In this document: positions 35,714 through 44,942 of the stretch, piece after piece | Position numbering within the stretch: position 1 is the stretch's first letter | Layout of the letters: the number at the start of each line of letters is the position of its first letter | From: CBDDKZ01 sp965230415 | Lineage (GTDB): Bacteria; Bacteroidota; Bacteroidia; Cytophagales; JAAEPT01 | Reading direction: 5' to 3' | NCBI GenBank assembly: GCA_965230415.1 | Contig: CBDDKZ010000005.1 | Span: 3,100,001 to 3,164,000, forward strand | Length of the DNA stretch: 64,000 bases | Made by a program: the position numbers and the translations under genes | Notes under the pieces: generated by a model | Database searches by the model: none | Told to the model about the DNA's origin: nothing | Seen by the model: the letters and a program-made list of their open reading frames with translations, nothing else

Positions 35714-37213
35714 ATGGCAGTTGGAGTATACAGACAGAAACTTGTTTTAATTTTTTTAATTCTAGCTGCATTTTTGCTTGCTTGTATAGGAGCGTTGTAC
35801 TTTGAACAGGAGAGTTTTTTTTATGGGCTACTGGTGTTACCTCTGGGTATTACAGTTATTTATTTATTTTTATTTCATTTGGAGTTACTCCTTTATATGA
35901 ACTTATTTGTAATGCCCTTATCGCTCAATTTAACTGATATTGGGGCTGGTGTTGGTGTAAGTGTACCTTCAGAGATATTTTTGGCTTTTTTATGTTTGGG
36001 GGCCTTCGTGAGGGTGTTTGACAATTTTAAAGAGTATAAGTCATTTCTCTCACATCCTGTTAGTTTATTCGTCTTTGCTCATCTTGCCTGGATGGCAGTG
36101 ACTTCATTAACAAGTTATGATGTTATTGTTTCTATTAAGTTTTTGATAATGAGAAGTGCCTTTGTGCTGGTATTTTTTGTTTTCACTTCAGAGTTTATAA
36201 GAGACACTAAAGGAATGAAACGTTTTTTTGTTTTATACACAATGGGCTTAATGATTGTTATTGCCTATACTTTAGGTGTACACTCTACAGATGGATTTAG
36301 CTATGATTCATCAAACCGTATTTGTTATCCGTTTTACAACGATCATACAATATATGCAGCGGTCATTGCTATGATAATACCTGTTTTTATAGCTTACACA
36401 AATATTAGCCTCATAAAAAACCGACTCGAAAAAATTGTCTTCCCGAAATATTCATGGCTTATTTTGACCGTGTTATTCATTGCTATGTTCTTTTCGTATA
36501 GTAGAGCGGGTGTGCTAAGCTTGATAGTAGCCTTTTGTGGTTGGGGTATTATAAAATTGAAAATTTCATTCAAAATTCTAATGAGTGTTTTGATGTTTAC
36601 CACCCTAATAGGACTTGTTTTTCAGGACGATATTGGCGATCTGCTCAACTCTAATGAAAGTGTATCCGGAGGGAGTGTAGTTGAGAATTTACAATCTACA
36701 ACTAACGTTTCTTCTGATGTGTCCAATACAGAACGCATTAATCGTTGGAATTGCGCGGTACGTATGTTTAAGGACAGACCTCTTTTCGGTTATGGTCCTG
36801 GAACTTATATGTTTGTCTATGGACAGTTTCAAAAAGCAGATGAACGTACGGAAATTAGCGTTGATGATGGGTCTTTAGGTGGGGCTCATTCCGAATATTT
36901 AAAACCTTTATCAGAAAGCGGTCTTATAGGGATGCTGTTATTCATAGGTATAATTATTTATGCAGTAAGAGCAGGCCTGGTTATTATATATTCAGAAAGA
37001 ACAGAAGAAGCTGACAAAATGTTAATGACCGGTGTCTTAGTAGGATTCGGTACTTACATTGTTCATGGTGTTGTTAACTTTTTTCTGGATACAGATAAAT
37101 CTTCAGTATTGTTTTGGGGCATGTTGGCAATAATCGTTTCCCTGGATATAAAATACAAATATGCTAACAGCAAAATAAAAGAACCGAGCATTGGTCAACA
37201 ATTAAAACAATAG
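35714..37213 (+). CDS. O-antigen ligase/polymerase family membrane protein
   Basis: The 499-residue protein has about twelve membrane helices and a large external loop near 305-395 with the Wzy_C-type motifs FGYGPGTYMFVY and GGAHSEYLKPLSESG; the latter histidine is typical of the family. Members transfer or polymerise undecaprenyl-linked glycans in the outer leaflet of the inner membrane. Its pairing with a Wzz-like gene suggests polymerisation or ligation of a surface polysaccharide, though no glycosyltransferases lie nearby. Confidence 0.85.
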   Translation: MAVGVYRQKLVLIFLILAAFLLACIGALYFEQESFFYGLLVLPLGITVIYLFLFHLELLLYMNLFVMPLSLNLTDIGAGVGVSVPSEIFLAFLCLGAFVRVFDNFKEYKSFLSHPVSLFVFAHLAWMAVTSLTSYDVIVSIKFLIMRSAFVLVFFVFTSEFIRDTKGMKRFFVLYTMGLMIVIAYTLGVHSTDGFSYDSSNRICYPFYNDHTIYAAVIAMIIPVFIAYTNISLIKNRLEKIVFPKYSWLILTVLFIAMFFSYSRAGVLSLIVAFCGWGIIKLKISFKILMSVLMFTTLIGLVFQDDIGDLLNSNESVSGGSVVENLQSTTNVSSDVSNTERINRWNCAVRMFKDRPLFGYGPGTYMFVYGQFQKADERTEISVDDGSLGGAHSEYLKPLSESGLIGMLLFIGIIIYAVRAGLVIIYSERTEEADKMLMTGVLVGFGTYIVHGVVNFFLDTDKSSVLFWGMLAIIVSLDIKYKYANSKIKEPSIGQQLKQ

Positions 37214-37258
37214 AAAGGCTGAACAGAAGGAAATTGTTAGGTCTAACCAGAAGTTATT

Positions 37259-38542
37259 CTATTTTGAAGATTTTTCTTGTGTTGAAGCCTCTAAATTGAA
37301 AAGGTTGTTAAGCACATCAATTAGCGTTTCTGCTTCACCATCATCACGTTTACAAGCCGCCTTGAGCTGAAGAACAGGTAGCTTAATTATTTTTTGCATG
37401 ATGTTTTTGGTGATGATCTCAATATTTTCGGCTTCCTCGTTACTTAACTTCTTTATATGGCGATTTATTTCATCACGTCTGATTTGTTCAAGCGCATTTT
37501 TTAGTTTATGGATGGTAGGGGATACCTCCATTTCCTTGGTCCAATCAGAGAAATCATTGATTGCTTCTATGACTATACCTTCTACCTGGGGTATTGCCTC
37601 TTTTCTTTTCTCTAATGTCAAAGAAGCTCTGTTCTTTATTTGATCAATATTATATAGAGCAACTCCTGGATTTTGTTCTACTCGTTCGTCGATACTTCTC
37701 GGAACCGACATGTCTATCATATGCTTGATAGATAAAAATTGTTCGTTTTCAATTAATTCAAATGAAATAACAGGATCGTCGGCCCTGATTGAGGATACTA
37801 CTACATCACATTCGTAAATGATTTCATGGAATTGATCAAAGGCTATGGTGTTATAACCATATTCTTTAGCGAGATTCAGTGCTTTGGAGTGCGTACGATT
37901 ACAGATATATACTTCCGCGTCTTCTATATGTGTAAGGTTTCTTACTACATCAGTCCCCATCTCTCCCAAACCCAGGATTAATATTTTGGGAGTAGCAATA
38001 TTTTTAGTAAGGTCTTCAATAAGTTCTACAGTAGCATATGATACCGATGCTGCTCCATCTCTAAATGGAGTTTCCTGTACCACACGCTTATTACTAAAAA
38101 AAATGGTATGCATAAGTCGATGTAGAAACGGACCCGCCATGTCGGCATCTGCAGACCACTGATAAGCATTTTTTACCTGGTTGGTAATTTGCATATCACC
38201 TACAACTTGTGCTTCAAGCCCCAGCGAAACTCGGAATAATTGCTTAATAGCCTCTACTGAAGATTGTAGGTGTCTGAAGGAGCTTTGAAACTTTTTTACC
38301 GGAATATTCTTGAGAATACCCAATAATTTTAAAATATCAAGGTTAATATCTTGTAAAGAGGAATAATAAATTTCCGTCCTGTTACATGTGGATAACACAA
38401 GGACATCTTGTGCCTCAGTGAAATCATTAATTTGTTCAATTAACTGTTTGCATTCTTTTTCATCAAGTGCGACCTCTTCTCTTAATTCCAGAGGTGCAGT
38501 CTTGTATGAAAGTATGAGGGCTTGAAATGAATATTGTGTCAT
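37259..38542 (-). CDS. hemA: Glutamyl-tRNA reductase
   Basis: The 427-residue enzyme reduces glutamyl-tRNA with NADPH to glutamate-1-semialdehyde, the first step of C5 haem synthesis. The catalytic Cys53 lies in LSTCNRTEIYY, the N-terminal motif is ILSYKTAPLELRE (with Tyr where many bacteria have His), and the NADPH loop is GLGEMGTDV near 195. A C-terminal dimerisation helix follows. No other hem gene is adjacent. It converges on the O-antigen-ligase-like gene 45 bases away. Confidence 0.95.
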   Translation of the reverse strand: MTQYSFQALILSYKTAPLELREEVALDEKECKQLIEQINDFTEAQDVLVLSTCNRTEIYYSSLQDINLDILKLLGILKNIPVKKFQSSFRHLQSSVEAIKQLFRVSLGLEAQVVGDMQITNQVKNAYQWSADADMAGPFLHRLMHTIFFSNKRVVQETPFRDGAASVSYATVELIEDLTKNIATPKILILGLGEMGTDVVRNLTHIEDAEVYICNRTHSKALNLAKEYGYNTIAFDQFHEIIYECDVVVSSIRADDPVISFELIENEQFLSIKHMIDMSVPRSIDERVEQNPGVALYNIDQIKNRASLTLEKRKEAIPQVEGIVIEAINDFSDWTKEMEVSPTIHKLKNALEQIRRDEINRHIKKLSNEEAENIEIITKNIMQKIIKLPVLQLKAACKRDDGEAETLIDVLNNLFNLEASTQEKSSK

Positions 38543-38645
38543 ATATCTACGCGGATTATACGAAATTAACTTGTAATAGATTAATTTTGAAGTAAGAAGA
38601 AAAAAAAGTGGCTCTATTTAGAAAGAGTATAAATAAAAATAGTGA

Positions 38646-40166
38646 ATGAATATTTATTCAAGAAAACAATTATGGAAATGGGGGCTTCTGATTATTGCTA
38701 TATTGATATTCTCTGCTTCCTTGTTGTATACGAATCGTTTAGTTAACAAAATTGAAAAAGAAGAGCGAAATAAAGCTCGTTTATGGGCAGAAGCGATCCA
38801 GAAAAAAGCAGACCTGGTTAAGTACACAAATGAACTTTTTGATGAGTTGAAGGTCGAAGAAAGAAAAAAAGGGGCATTATGGGCCAATGGTATCAGACAA
38901 CTAATGAATGTTAATTCGAATCAGGATCTCACTTTTATCTTTGAAGTGGTAAAGAACAATGAGACTATCCCTGTTATTTTAACCAATGCTGAAGGAAATA
39001 TTATTAATCATCGAAACGTTGATACGGCAATAACCAACTATCCACTTTTGCTTCGTCAGGAATTGGAGCATATGGGGGAGTGTTACCCTCCACTTGAAAT
39101 AAGGGTGTCAAATACAACTAAGAATTTTCTGTATTATAAAGACTCCAGACTGTTTACAGAGCTAAGAGATGTGATGGACGATTTAATTCAGTCATTTATA
39201 TCTGAAGTAGTTACTAACTCAGCTTCGGTGCCGGTTATATATACAGATAGTAGTCAGACTTATGTATTAGCGCATAATCATCGGGGGGAAAATGGCGAAA
39301 TTGTTGATGCTAATAACGAAGGTTTATTGACTTCTCTTGCTGAAATGAAAACCGATCATGTTCCAATTAAAGTAGAATTGAAGGACGGACATTATAATTA
39401 CATCTTTTACAAGGAATCATTTCTACTGACTCAACTGAGGTATTATCCATATGTGCAATTTGCAGTGGTAGGTGTATTTTTGATGGTCGCCTATTTTCTT
39501 TTTAGTGTTTCACGCAGAGCTGAGCAGAACCAGGTTTGGGTGGGTATGTCAAAAGAAACAGCACATCAATTGGGCACACCCATCTCTTCGATGATGGCAT
39601 GGATGGAACTATTAAAATCGAAGTATGGGGATGATGAAGTGATCGATGAAATATTGAAAGATGTAAGTCGCCTGGAAACCATTGCAGAACGGTTTTCAAA
39701 AGTAGGCTCCGTTCCTGAACTTAATAACCATGATATTCACCAGGTATTAGTCGAGTCTGTATCTTATATGAAAACCAGATTGTCAAAATTGGTTGAATTC
39801 AAAGTGCTAGAGCCCGACCAACCTGTAGGAGCTGTAAAAATTAGCATCCCTCTATTTGAATGGGTGATTGAGAACATTACGAAAAATGCAGTAGATGCTA
39901 TGGAGGGTAGAGGACGGATCAACTTTGAAATACAACAAAAAGCCGATAAAGTGTATATTGATATTACAGATACGGGTAAAGGAGTCCCTAAGTCTAAATT
40001 TAAGACCATTTTTCAACCGGGTTTTACAACGAAGAAACGAGGGTGGGGTTTAGGCCTGTCACTGGTGAAACGAATAATTGAAAATTACCATCAGGGAAAG
40101 GTTTTTGTTCGAAACTCAGAGCCGGATAAAGGCACGACTTTCAGGATTATCCTTAATTGTGAATAA
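38646..40166 (+). CDS. Orphan sensor histidine kinase with duplicated periplasmic domain
   Basis: The 506-residue protein has membrane helices at about 12-29 and 270-288, a periplasmic sensor region, a phosphoacceptor helix with His307 in SKETAHQLGTPIS, and an HATPase domain with N box ENITKNAVDAM, DTGKGVP and GWGLGLSLVKRI. A charged helical repeat follows the first helix (EEERNKARLWAEAIQ-like and EERKKGALWANGIR). The sensor region holds two similar units, about 105-178 and 194-268. No response regulator is adjacent. The kinase family with HQLGTP is common in Bacteroidota; the signal is unknown. Confidence 0.9.
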   Translation: MNIYSRKQLWKWGLLIIAILIFSASLLYTNRLVNKIEKEERNKARLWAEAIQKKADLVKYTNELFDELKVEERKKGALWANGIRQLMNVNSNQDLTFIFEVVKNNETIPVILTNAEGNIINHRNVDTAITNYPLLLRQELEHMGECYPPLEIRVSNTTKNFLYYKDSRLFTELRDVMDDLIQSFISEVVTNSASVPVIYTDSSQTYVLAHNHRGENGEIVDANNEGLLTSLAEMKTDHVPIKVELKDGHYNYIFYKESFLLTQLRYYPYVQFAVVGVFLMVAYFLFSVSRRAEQNQVWVGMSKETAHQLGTPISSMMAWMELLKSKYGDDEVIDEILKDVSRLETIAERFSKVGSVPELNNHDIHQVLVESVSYMKTRLSKLVEFKVLEPDQPVGAVKISIPLFEWVIENITKNAVDAMEGRGRINFEIQQKADKVYIDITDTGKGVPKSKFKTIFQPGFTTKKRGWGLGLSLVKRIIENYHQGKVFVRNSEPDKGTTFRIILNCE

Positions 40167-40201
40167 AAGCGTCCTGTTAGCTTTACTTAGACCATATATT
40201 G

Positions 40202-40233
40202 TTTGGAATATGTGCAGAATAGGTCTAACTTTG
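40202..40233 (+). promoter_or_regulatory. atpDC promoter (Bacteroidota consensus)
   Basis: TTTG at 40202-40205 and TAACTTTG at 40226-40233 are 20 bases apart and match both boxes of the consensus exactly. Transcription would start near 40240, about 45 bases before the atpD ATG. Confidence 0.75.
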
Positions 40234-40284
40234 CAGCCAATTCAAAGACTATTGTATTATACCGCATAATTAGATCATTTTATA

Positions 40285-41790
40285 ATGGCAAATAAAGGAA
40301 AAATCACTCAGGTAATCGGTCCGGTTGTAGATGTGAGTTTTGAGCAAGAGGGGGCTAAAATACCAGATATTCTGGATGCACTTGAAGTAAATAAAGAGGA
40401 TGGGACTAAAATCATTCTTGAATGTCAGAAGCACTTAGGTGAAGATCGTATTCGTACTATTGCCATGGATAGTACCGAAGGCCTTAGAAGAGGGATGGAT
40501 GTATTTGATCAAGAAATGCCCATATCTGTTCCTACCGGAGACGAAATAAAAGGACGATTGTTTAATGTTGTAGGTGAAGCAATTGATGGTGTTGAACAAC
40601 CAAATTGTGATAAAAGATTGCCGATACACAGAAGCGCTCCTGCTTTTGAAGACCTATCTACTTCTGCAGAAGTATTATTTACCGGAATTAAAGTAATTGA
40701 CCTCATTGAGCCCTATGTAAAAGGTGGTAAAATTGGTTTATTTGGCGGTGCGGGTGTAGGTAAAACGGTATTGATTATGGAATTAATCAATAACATCGCA
40801 AAAGCTTATGAAGGACTTTCGGTATTTGCCGGTGTAGGTGAACGTACTCGTGAGGGGAACGACTTATTACGCGAGATGATTGAATCAGGCGTAATTAAGT
40901 ATGGTAAAGAATTTGAAGAAGATATGGAGAAAGGTGGTTGGGACCTTTCTAAAATTGATAGAGAAGAATTAAAGAAATCACAGGCAACGCTTGTTTTCGG
41001 GCAGATGAACGAACCTCCGGGTGCTCGTGCACGCGTAGCTCTTTCTGGTCTTACTGTTGCCGAGTATTTCCGTGATGGTGATGGTGAAGGTGCTGGTAGA
41101 GATATTCTTTTCTTCATAGATAATATATTCAGGTTTACGCAGGCAGGTTCTGAAGTATCTGCTCTTTTAGGTCGTATGCCTTCAGCGGTAGGCTACCAGC
41201 CGACTTTGGCCTCAGAGATGGGTGCTATGCAAGAGCGCATTACGTCGACTAAGCGAGGTTCAATTACATCTGTACAGGCAGTTTATGTACCTGCGGATGA
41301 TTTGACTGACCCCGCGCCGGCCACTACTTTTGCCCATCTGGATGCTACAACAGTATTATCACGTAAAATTGCCGAACAAGGAATTTATCCTGCGGTTGAT
41401 CCACTCGATTCTACATCGCGAATTTTGACAAGGGAAATTGTAGGGGATGAACACTATGATACAGCTCAACGTGTTATTGAAACAATTCAACGTTATATTG
41501 AGCTACAGGACATTATTGCAATCCTTGGAATGGAGGAACTTTCTGAAGAAGATCGATTAGTAGTACATAGAGCTCGTCGTGTACAGCGCTTTTTGTCTCA
41601 GCCATTCCATGTTGCAGAGCAGTTTACTGGTCTTGAAGGTGCGCTCGTAGATATCAAAGATACCATTAAAGGTTTCAATATGATTATTGATGGTGAATTG
41701 GATCACCTTCCTGAAGCAGCTTTTAACCTTGTAGGAGGTATTGAAGAAGCTATAACCAAAGGAGAAAAATTATTAGCTGAAGCCAAATAA
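40285..41790 (+). CDS. atpD: F1 ATP synthase subunit beta
   Basis: The 501-residue catalytic subunit of F1Fo ATP synthase has Walker A GGAGVGKT (154-161), GERTREGNDL, Walker B ILFFIDNIFRFTQAGSEVS and SALLGRMPSAVGYQPTL. The length suits Bacteroidota members, which carry small insertions relative to E. coli. It is followed two bases later by atpC and has its own consensus promoter. The other subunit genes are elsewhere, a separation common in this phylum. Confidence 0.98.
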   Translation: MANKGKITQVIGPVVDVSFEQEGAKIPDILDALEVNKEDGTKIILECQKHLGEDRIRTIAMDSTEGLRRGMDVFDQEMPISVPTGDEIKGRLFNVVGEAIDGVEQPNCDKRLPIHRSAPAFEDLSTSAEVLFTGIKVIDLIEPYVKGGKIGLFGGAGVGKTVLIMELINNIAKAYEGLSVFAGVGERTREGNDLLREMIESGVIKYGKEFEEDMEKGGWDLSKIDREELKKSQATLVFGQMNEPPGARARVALSGLTVAEYFRDGDGEGAGRDILFFIDNIFRFTQAGSEVSALLGRMPSAVGYQPTLASEMGAMQERITSTKRGSITSVQAVYVPADDLTDPAPATTFAHLDATTVLSRKIAEQGIYPAVDPLDSTSRILTREIVGDEHYDTAQRVIETIQRYIELQDIIAILGMEELSEEDRLVVHRARRVQRFLSQPFHVAEQFTGLEGALVDIKDTIKGFNMIIDGELDHLPEAAFNLVGGIEEAITKGEKLLAEAK

Positions 41791-41792
41791 TT

Positions 41793-42047
41793 ATGTTACA
41801 GGTTAATATAATCACTCCCGATAAAAAAGTTTTTGAAGGTGAGGCTGTATCAGCTTCTTTTCCCGGTTCCAATGGTGCATTCGAAGTATTGAATAATCAC
41901 GCACCTATTGTAAGCTCATTGGAAGAAGGTTTAGTTTCCGTTAAAGATACTAGTGGAACTGTATCATCTTTCAAGATTTCCGGGGGCGTTGTTGAAGTAT
42001 TAAATAATAACATTGCAGTTTTAGCTGAAAGTATACTTCCAGAATAA
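41793..42047 (+). CDS. atpC: F1 ATP synthase subunit epsilon (short form)
   Basis: The 84-residue protein covers only the N-terminal beta-sandwich of epsilon, with NIITPDKKVFEGEAVSASFPG and FEVLNNHAPIVSSL. The C-terminal two-helix domain, which inhibits ATP hydrolysis in many bacteria, is absent; short forms like this are usual in Bacteroidota. It is translated after atpD and followed by a strong terminator. Confidence 0.95.
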   Translation: MLQVNIITPDKKVFEGEAVSASFPGSNGAFEVLNNHAPIVSSLEEGLVSVKDTSGTVSSFKISGGVVEVLNNNIAVLAESILPE

Positions 42048-42076
42048 TTCACGCAGTTAATTAATATAGATTAGTT

Positions 42077-42107
42077 AAAAGGGGGATCATAAGATCTCCC
42101 TTTTTTT
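42077..42107 (+). terminator. Terminator after atpC
   Basis: The stem AAAAGGGGGATC / GATCTCCCTTTT (one G-T pair) with loop ATAA is followed by a T run, 30 bases after the atpC stop. Confidence 0.9.
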
Positions 42108-42180
42108 ATGACATTTTTACGATGTTTTCTAATACACCTCATTTAAAGATAATTCGGCGCTGCGATACTGAAAAATGGCA

Positions 42181-42220
42181 AAAACAAAGCCCCTATTGTT
42201 AACAATAGGGGCTTTGTTTT
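42181..42220 (-). terminator. Perfect 40-base palindrome, terminator of the OmpA/PD40 gene
   Basis: Bases 42181-42200 are exactly the reverse complement of 42201-42220, with centre TTGTTAACAA and arms containing GCCCCTA. It lies 14 bases beyond the stop of the minus-strand OmpA-type gene, and on that strand the T-rich arm ends in TTTGTTTTT. It could also back up the atpC terminator on the plus strand. Confidence 0.85.
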
Positions 42221-42234
42221 GTCTTCAATGGGTT

Positions 42235-44130
42235 TTAATTAACAGCTGTGATTTCTACGATTTTGAATTCAACACGTCTGTTTTGGGCTCTACCTTCTGC
42301 TGTTCTGTTAGAAGCAACCGGTACTGCTTCACCATATCCTTTTGCCCGTATTTTTTCATTGCTAATTCCTTTGCTTACTATATAATCAACAACAGATTGT
42401 GCTCTGTCCTGTGATAGTTTGAGGTTGTAAGATTCTGATCCCTGATAATCGGTGTGTCCGCCAATTTCTACTGTAATCGTAGGTGCTGTTTCCAGTATTC
42501 TAACAACTTTATCCAGTTCCTCAAATGACTTTGGTAAAAGTTTCGACTTGGCAGTTTCGAAATAGATGTTTTCCAGTTCAACTGTAAGTAAGGATATTGG
42601 TACCAGGTAAATATCTTTTTTCTCTTCTTTATGTTCCTGTAAGTTTCTCAGATCGATATTTTCAACATGCGATAAATAATCCGGTTGTTTTTCCACCATG
42701 AGCTGATATTTGGCGCCGGCAGGAAGTGAAACCTCATAAGGGGTTTCCGGATCTATGTCTGCTTCATAAACAACTTCACCTGTTTCCAAATTGGTAATTA
42801 CCATATGTCCAACCATCAATTCTTCCGTACTTTTGTCATATACATAACCAGACAAGACAAGTGCTGGCTCTGGTGGTAGGTAAATGTCCATACGTCTTTT
42901 AGCAGATTTTTTCAATGCTGTAATGTCTAATTGTCTGACTATCGTAGGGTATCCGGCTTTTTCTACCGTGTATTCATAGACACTTCCGGTTGGAAGTTTA
43001 ACCAAGTAACCTGTGTCCAGTGACGCAATTTGTTTTCCAAAAATTTTGCCATCACTTAATCGTTTAAAAGAAATCTTTGCATCGATTAGTTCTTTGGTGT
43101 ATTCATCAATTATGTCGCCGAATAATGTTAAAATTGATTCCGGCTCAAGTCGTATTCGTACAATGTCTGAGTGTTCTGCCGAATCGGTGAGCGTTTTAAA
43201 GTGATGTGCTAAATACATGTAATCCCCTGAATGAGGGATTGAGAAATAGAGTTCATCATCGGGAGTATTGAAGGGGGCTCCGATATTTTTGGGTTTGGTC
43301 CATTTGGTGAAAGTAGAATCTTTACGCTCACATTTGTAAATATCATATCCGCCCAGACCTCCTTTGCGCCCATTTGATGAGAAATAGAGTGTTTTGTTGT
43401 CTGATGCAAGAAAAGCGGTAGCCTCGCTTCCTGCAGTATTAATTATTGGCCCCAGATTTACAGGTTCCGACCATCGTGTATCGTCACCGCCTATGCGGTT
43501 TGAAATATATAAATCCTGATGACCGTAAGAGTCCTTATAGTGAATAGCCATTATCAGTTTATCACCTTTGTCATTCATGTAAAATGAACAAAGCTCGTCG
43601 TTTTTATAGTTTTTGATGTGTAGTTCTTTTGGAAAGCTCCAGCTACCATCTTTTTGTTTATAAGAAATAGATACACCATTCTCGACCGTCTTGTTTTTTA
43701 GGTATTTGTTGTGGAGTAATAATTTCTTTCCGTCCGGTGAAATCCAGTGAACGGAATTGTCACCAAAATTATTAATAGGTTCGGGCATATGCTGGGCCGC
43801 TCCCCAGCTCGAATCTTGTGCGTTAAATGTTGAGTACCAAATATCCCTGCTTTCTTCAGTTTTATTAATGTTTTGTGGATGGCCAACACGGAAGAAGTAC
43901 AGGGTGTTTCCGTCCCATGAGATGCGGGGGCCGGATTCAGCATGAGATGAATTGACTTTTGAACCTAAATTTTCAACCTGAAAAACTTCAGAAGAATCGA
44001 CTCCATACACAGTGGTGTCGTGGTCGTAGATATAATGCTCTTTAATAGCTTGTTGAGCAAAAGAATAATTGAAAACTGTCAGGCATACAACAGGAATTAC
44101 CCAGTTTTTCAAAAAGGTCGTAATAGTCAT
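42235..44130 (-). CDS. OmpA family protein with PD40 beta-propeller repeats
   Basis: The 631-residue protein has a signal peptide (about 1-26, ending YSFAQ), a PD40/WD40-like propeller (about 45-330) with repeated ISPDGKKLL- and FSSNGRKGGLGGYDIY-type blades, two carboxypeptidase-regulatory-like modules (about 335-520; each contains a LxGxVxDExTxExI-type start), and a C-terminal OmpA domain (about 525-631) with IYFETAKSKL, IGGHTD and NRRVEFKI that binds peptidoglycan. ATG 44130 is chosen over an upstream frame at 44184 because it begins the signal peptide. Such proteins link the outer membrane to the cell wall and are frequent near T9SS functions. Confidence 0.9.
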   Translation of the reverse strand: MTITTFLKNWVIPVVCLTVFNYSFAQQAIKEHYIYDHDTTVYGVDSSEVFQVENLGSKVNSSHAESGPRISWDGNTLYFFRVGHPQNINKTEESRDIWYSTFNAQDSSWGAAQHMPEPINNFGDNSVHWISPDGKKLLLHNKYLKNKTVENGVSISYKQKDGSWSFPKELHIKNYKNDELCSFYMNDKGDKLIMAIHYKDSYGHQDLYISNRIGGDDTRWSEPVNLGPIINTAGSEATAFLASDNKTLYFSSNGRKGGLGGYDIYKCERKDSTFTKWTKPKNIGAPFNTPDDELYFSIPHSGDYMYLAHHFKTLTDSAEHSDIVRIRLEPESILTLFGDIIDEYTKELIDAKISFKRLSDGKIFGKQIASLDTGYLVKLPTGSVYEYTVEKAGYPTIVRQLDITALKKSAKRRMDIYLPPEPALVLSGYVYDKSTEELMVGHMVITNLETGEVVYEADIDPETPYEVSLPAGAKYQLMVEKQPDYLSHVENIDLRNLQEHKEEKKDIYLVPISLLTVELENIYFETAKSKLLPKSFEELDKVVRILETAPTITVEIGGHTDYQGSESYNLKLSQDRAQSVVDYIVSKGISNEKIRAKGYGEAVPVASNRTAEGRAQNRRVEFKIVEITAVN

Positions 44131-44306
44131 ATCGAAATTATTTTCAAGGTGTTTCACATAGACGAACTTAGTAAATATAACCAAAATTAATTGTAATTGA
44201 AATTAATAAATGGTACTCCTGCTTTAAAAAAAGAACTTATAATAAGGAGACGGGTATCTTTCTTTAGTATTTTTATGATGTAAAATGGAAAAGGTAACCC
44301 TGGTTG

Positions 44307-44783
44307 CTAATTCTTAATGAAGCGCTCTGTAATAACTTCTAACCCGTATTCAAGGCGAATAAAATACACACCTTCGGTCAGTGAATTGGTGTTGACTGTG
44401 TTGGACTCCGGGTTGGTAATTTCAATTTGTTTGTTGCCTATGGCATCAAATATTTGAACTTTTGAAACTTTATGCCCGTTGTTGATTTTTTTGAAGTACA
44501 ATAATTCCTGTACCGGATTAGGGTATGTGAAACCGTCCGCTGTAAAGGTGATTTTATTGTCTTGAAGTTCATTGTCGAAGTCAGAACTGTCCTTTGAAAT
44601 TTTCGGATTGATCGACTGGCTAATTTTTGGAGCCTTTTTAGCAGGTGCTTCAACAAAATATTCACTGTAGTAAGTGTACTCCATGTAAATAACACTCTGA
44701 TTTCTGTAAAAACGGGTTTGAGCAAGGCTGTAAAAACAGCTCGCAACTAATAGGCTAAAACAGATTAATGTTATTCTTTTCAT
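44307..44783 (-). CDS. Small secreted protein with T9SS type A sorting domain
   Basis: The 158-residue protein has a signal peptide (about 1-21, SLAQ), a short charged middle part and a C-terminal type A sorting domain beginning YPNPVQELLYF near 90, with VQIFDAIGNKQIEI and LTEGVYFIRLEYG. There is almost no cargo between signal and sorting domain (about 65 residues), so it is either a very small surface protein or a remnant of a larger one. The frame is intact. Confidence 0.8.
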   Translation of the reverse strand: MKRITLICFSLLVASCFYSLAQTRFYRNQSVIYMEYTYYSEYFVEAPAKKAPKISQSINPKISKDSSDFDNELQDNKITFTADGFTYPNPVQELLYFKKINNGHKVSKVQIFDAIGNKQIEITNPESNTVNTNSLTEGVYFIRLEYGLEVITERFIKN

Positions 44784-44915
44784 GAGATTGTGTAAAGATG
44801 CCTACAATTTACGTATTGTTGGCCCATTATTCAAATTTATGATGTTAAATATATGTTACGCCCATTGTATGAGTGTGTATTTTATGAATTCATTAAAAAT
44901 TAGCGATTAATCTGC

Positions 44916-44923
44916 TAAATTTG
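44916..44923 (+). promoter_or_regulatory. Putative -7 element before the LolD-like gene
   Basis: TAAATTTG matches TAnnTTTG exactly and lies 19 bases before the ATG at 44943. A -33 TTTG is not visible at the usual distance. Confidence 0.42.
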
Positions 44924-44942
44924 GGAAACGTGCTTTTGGTAT

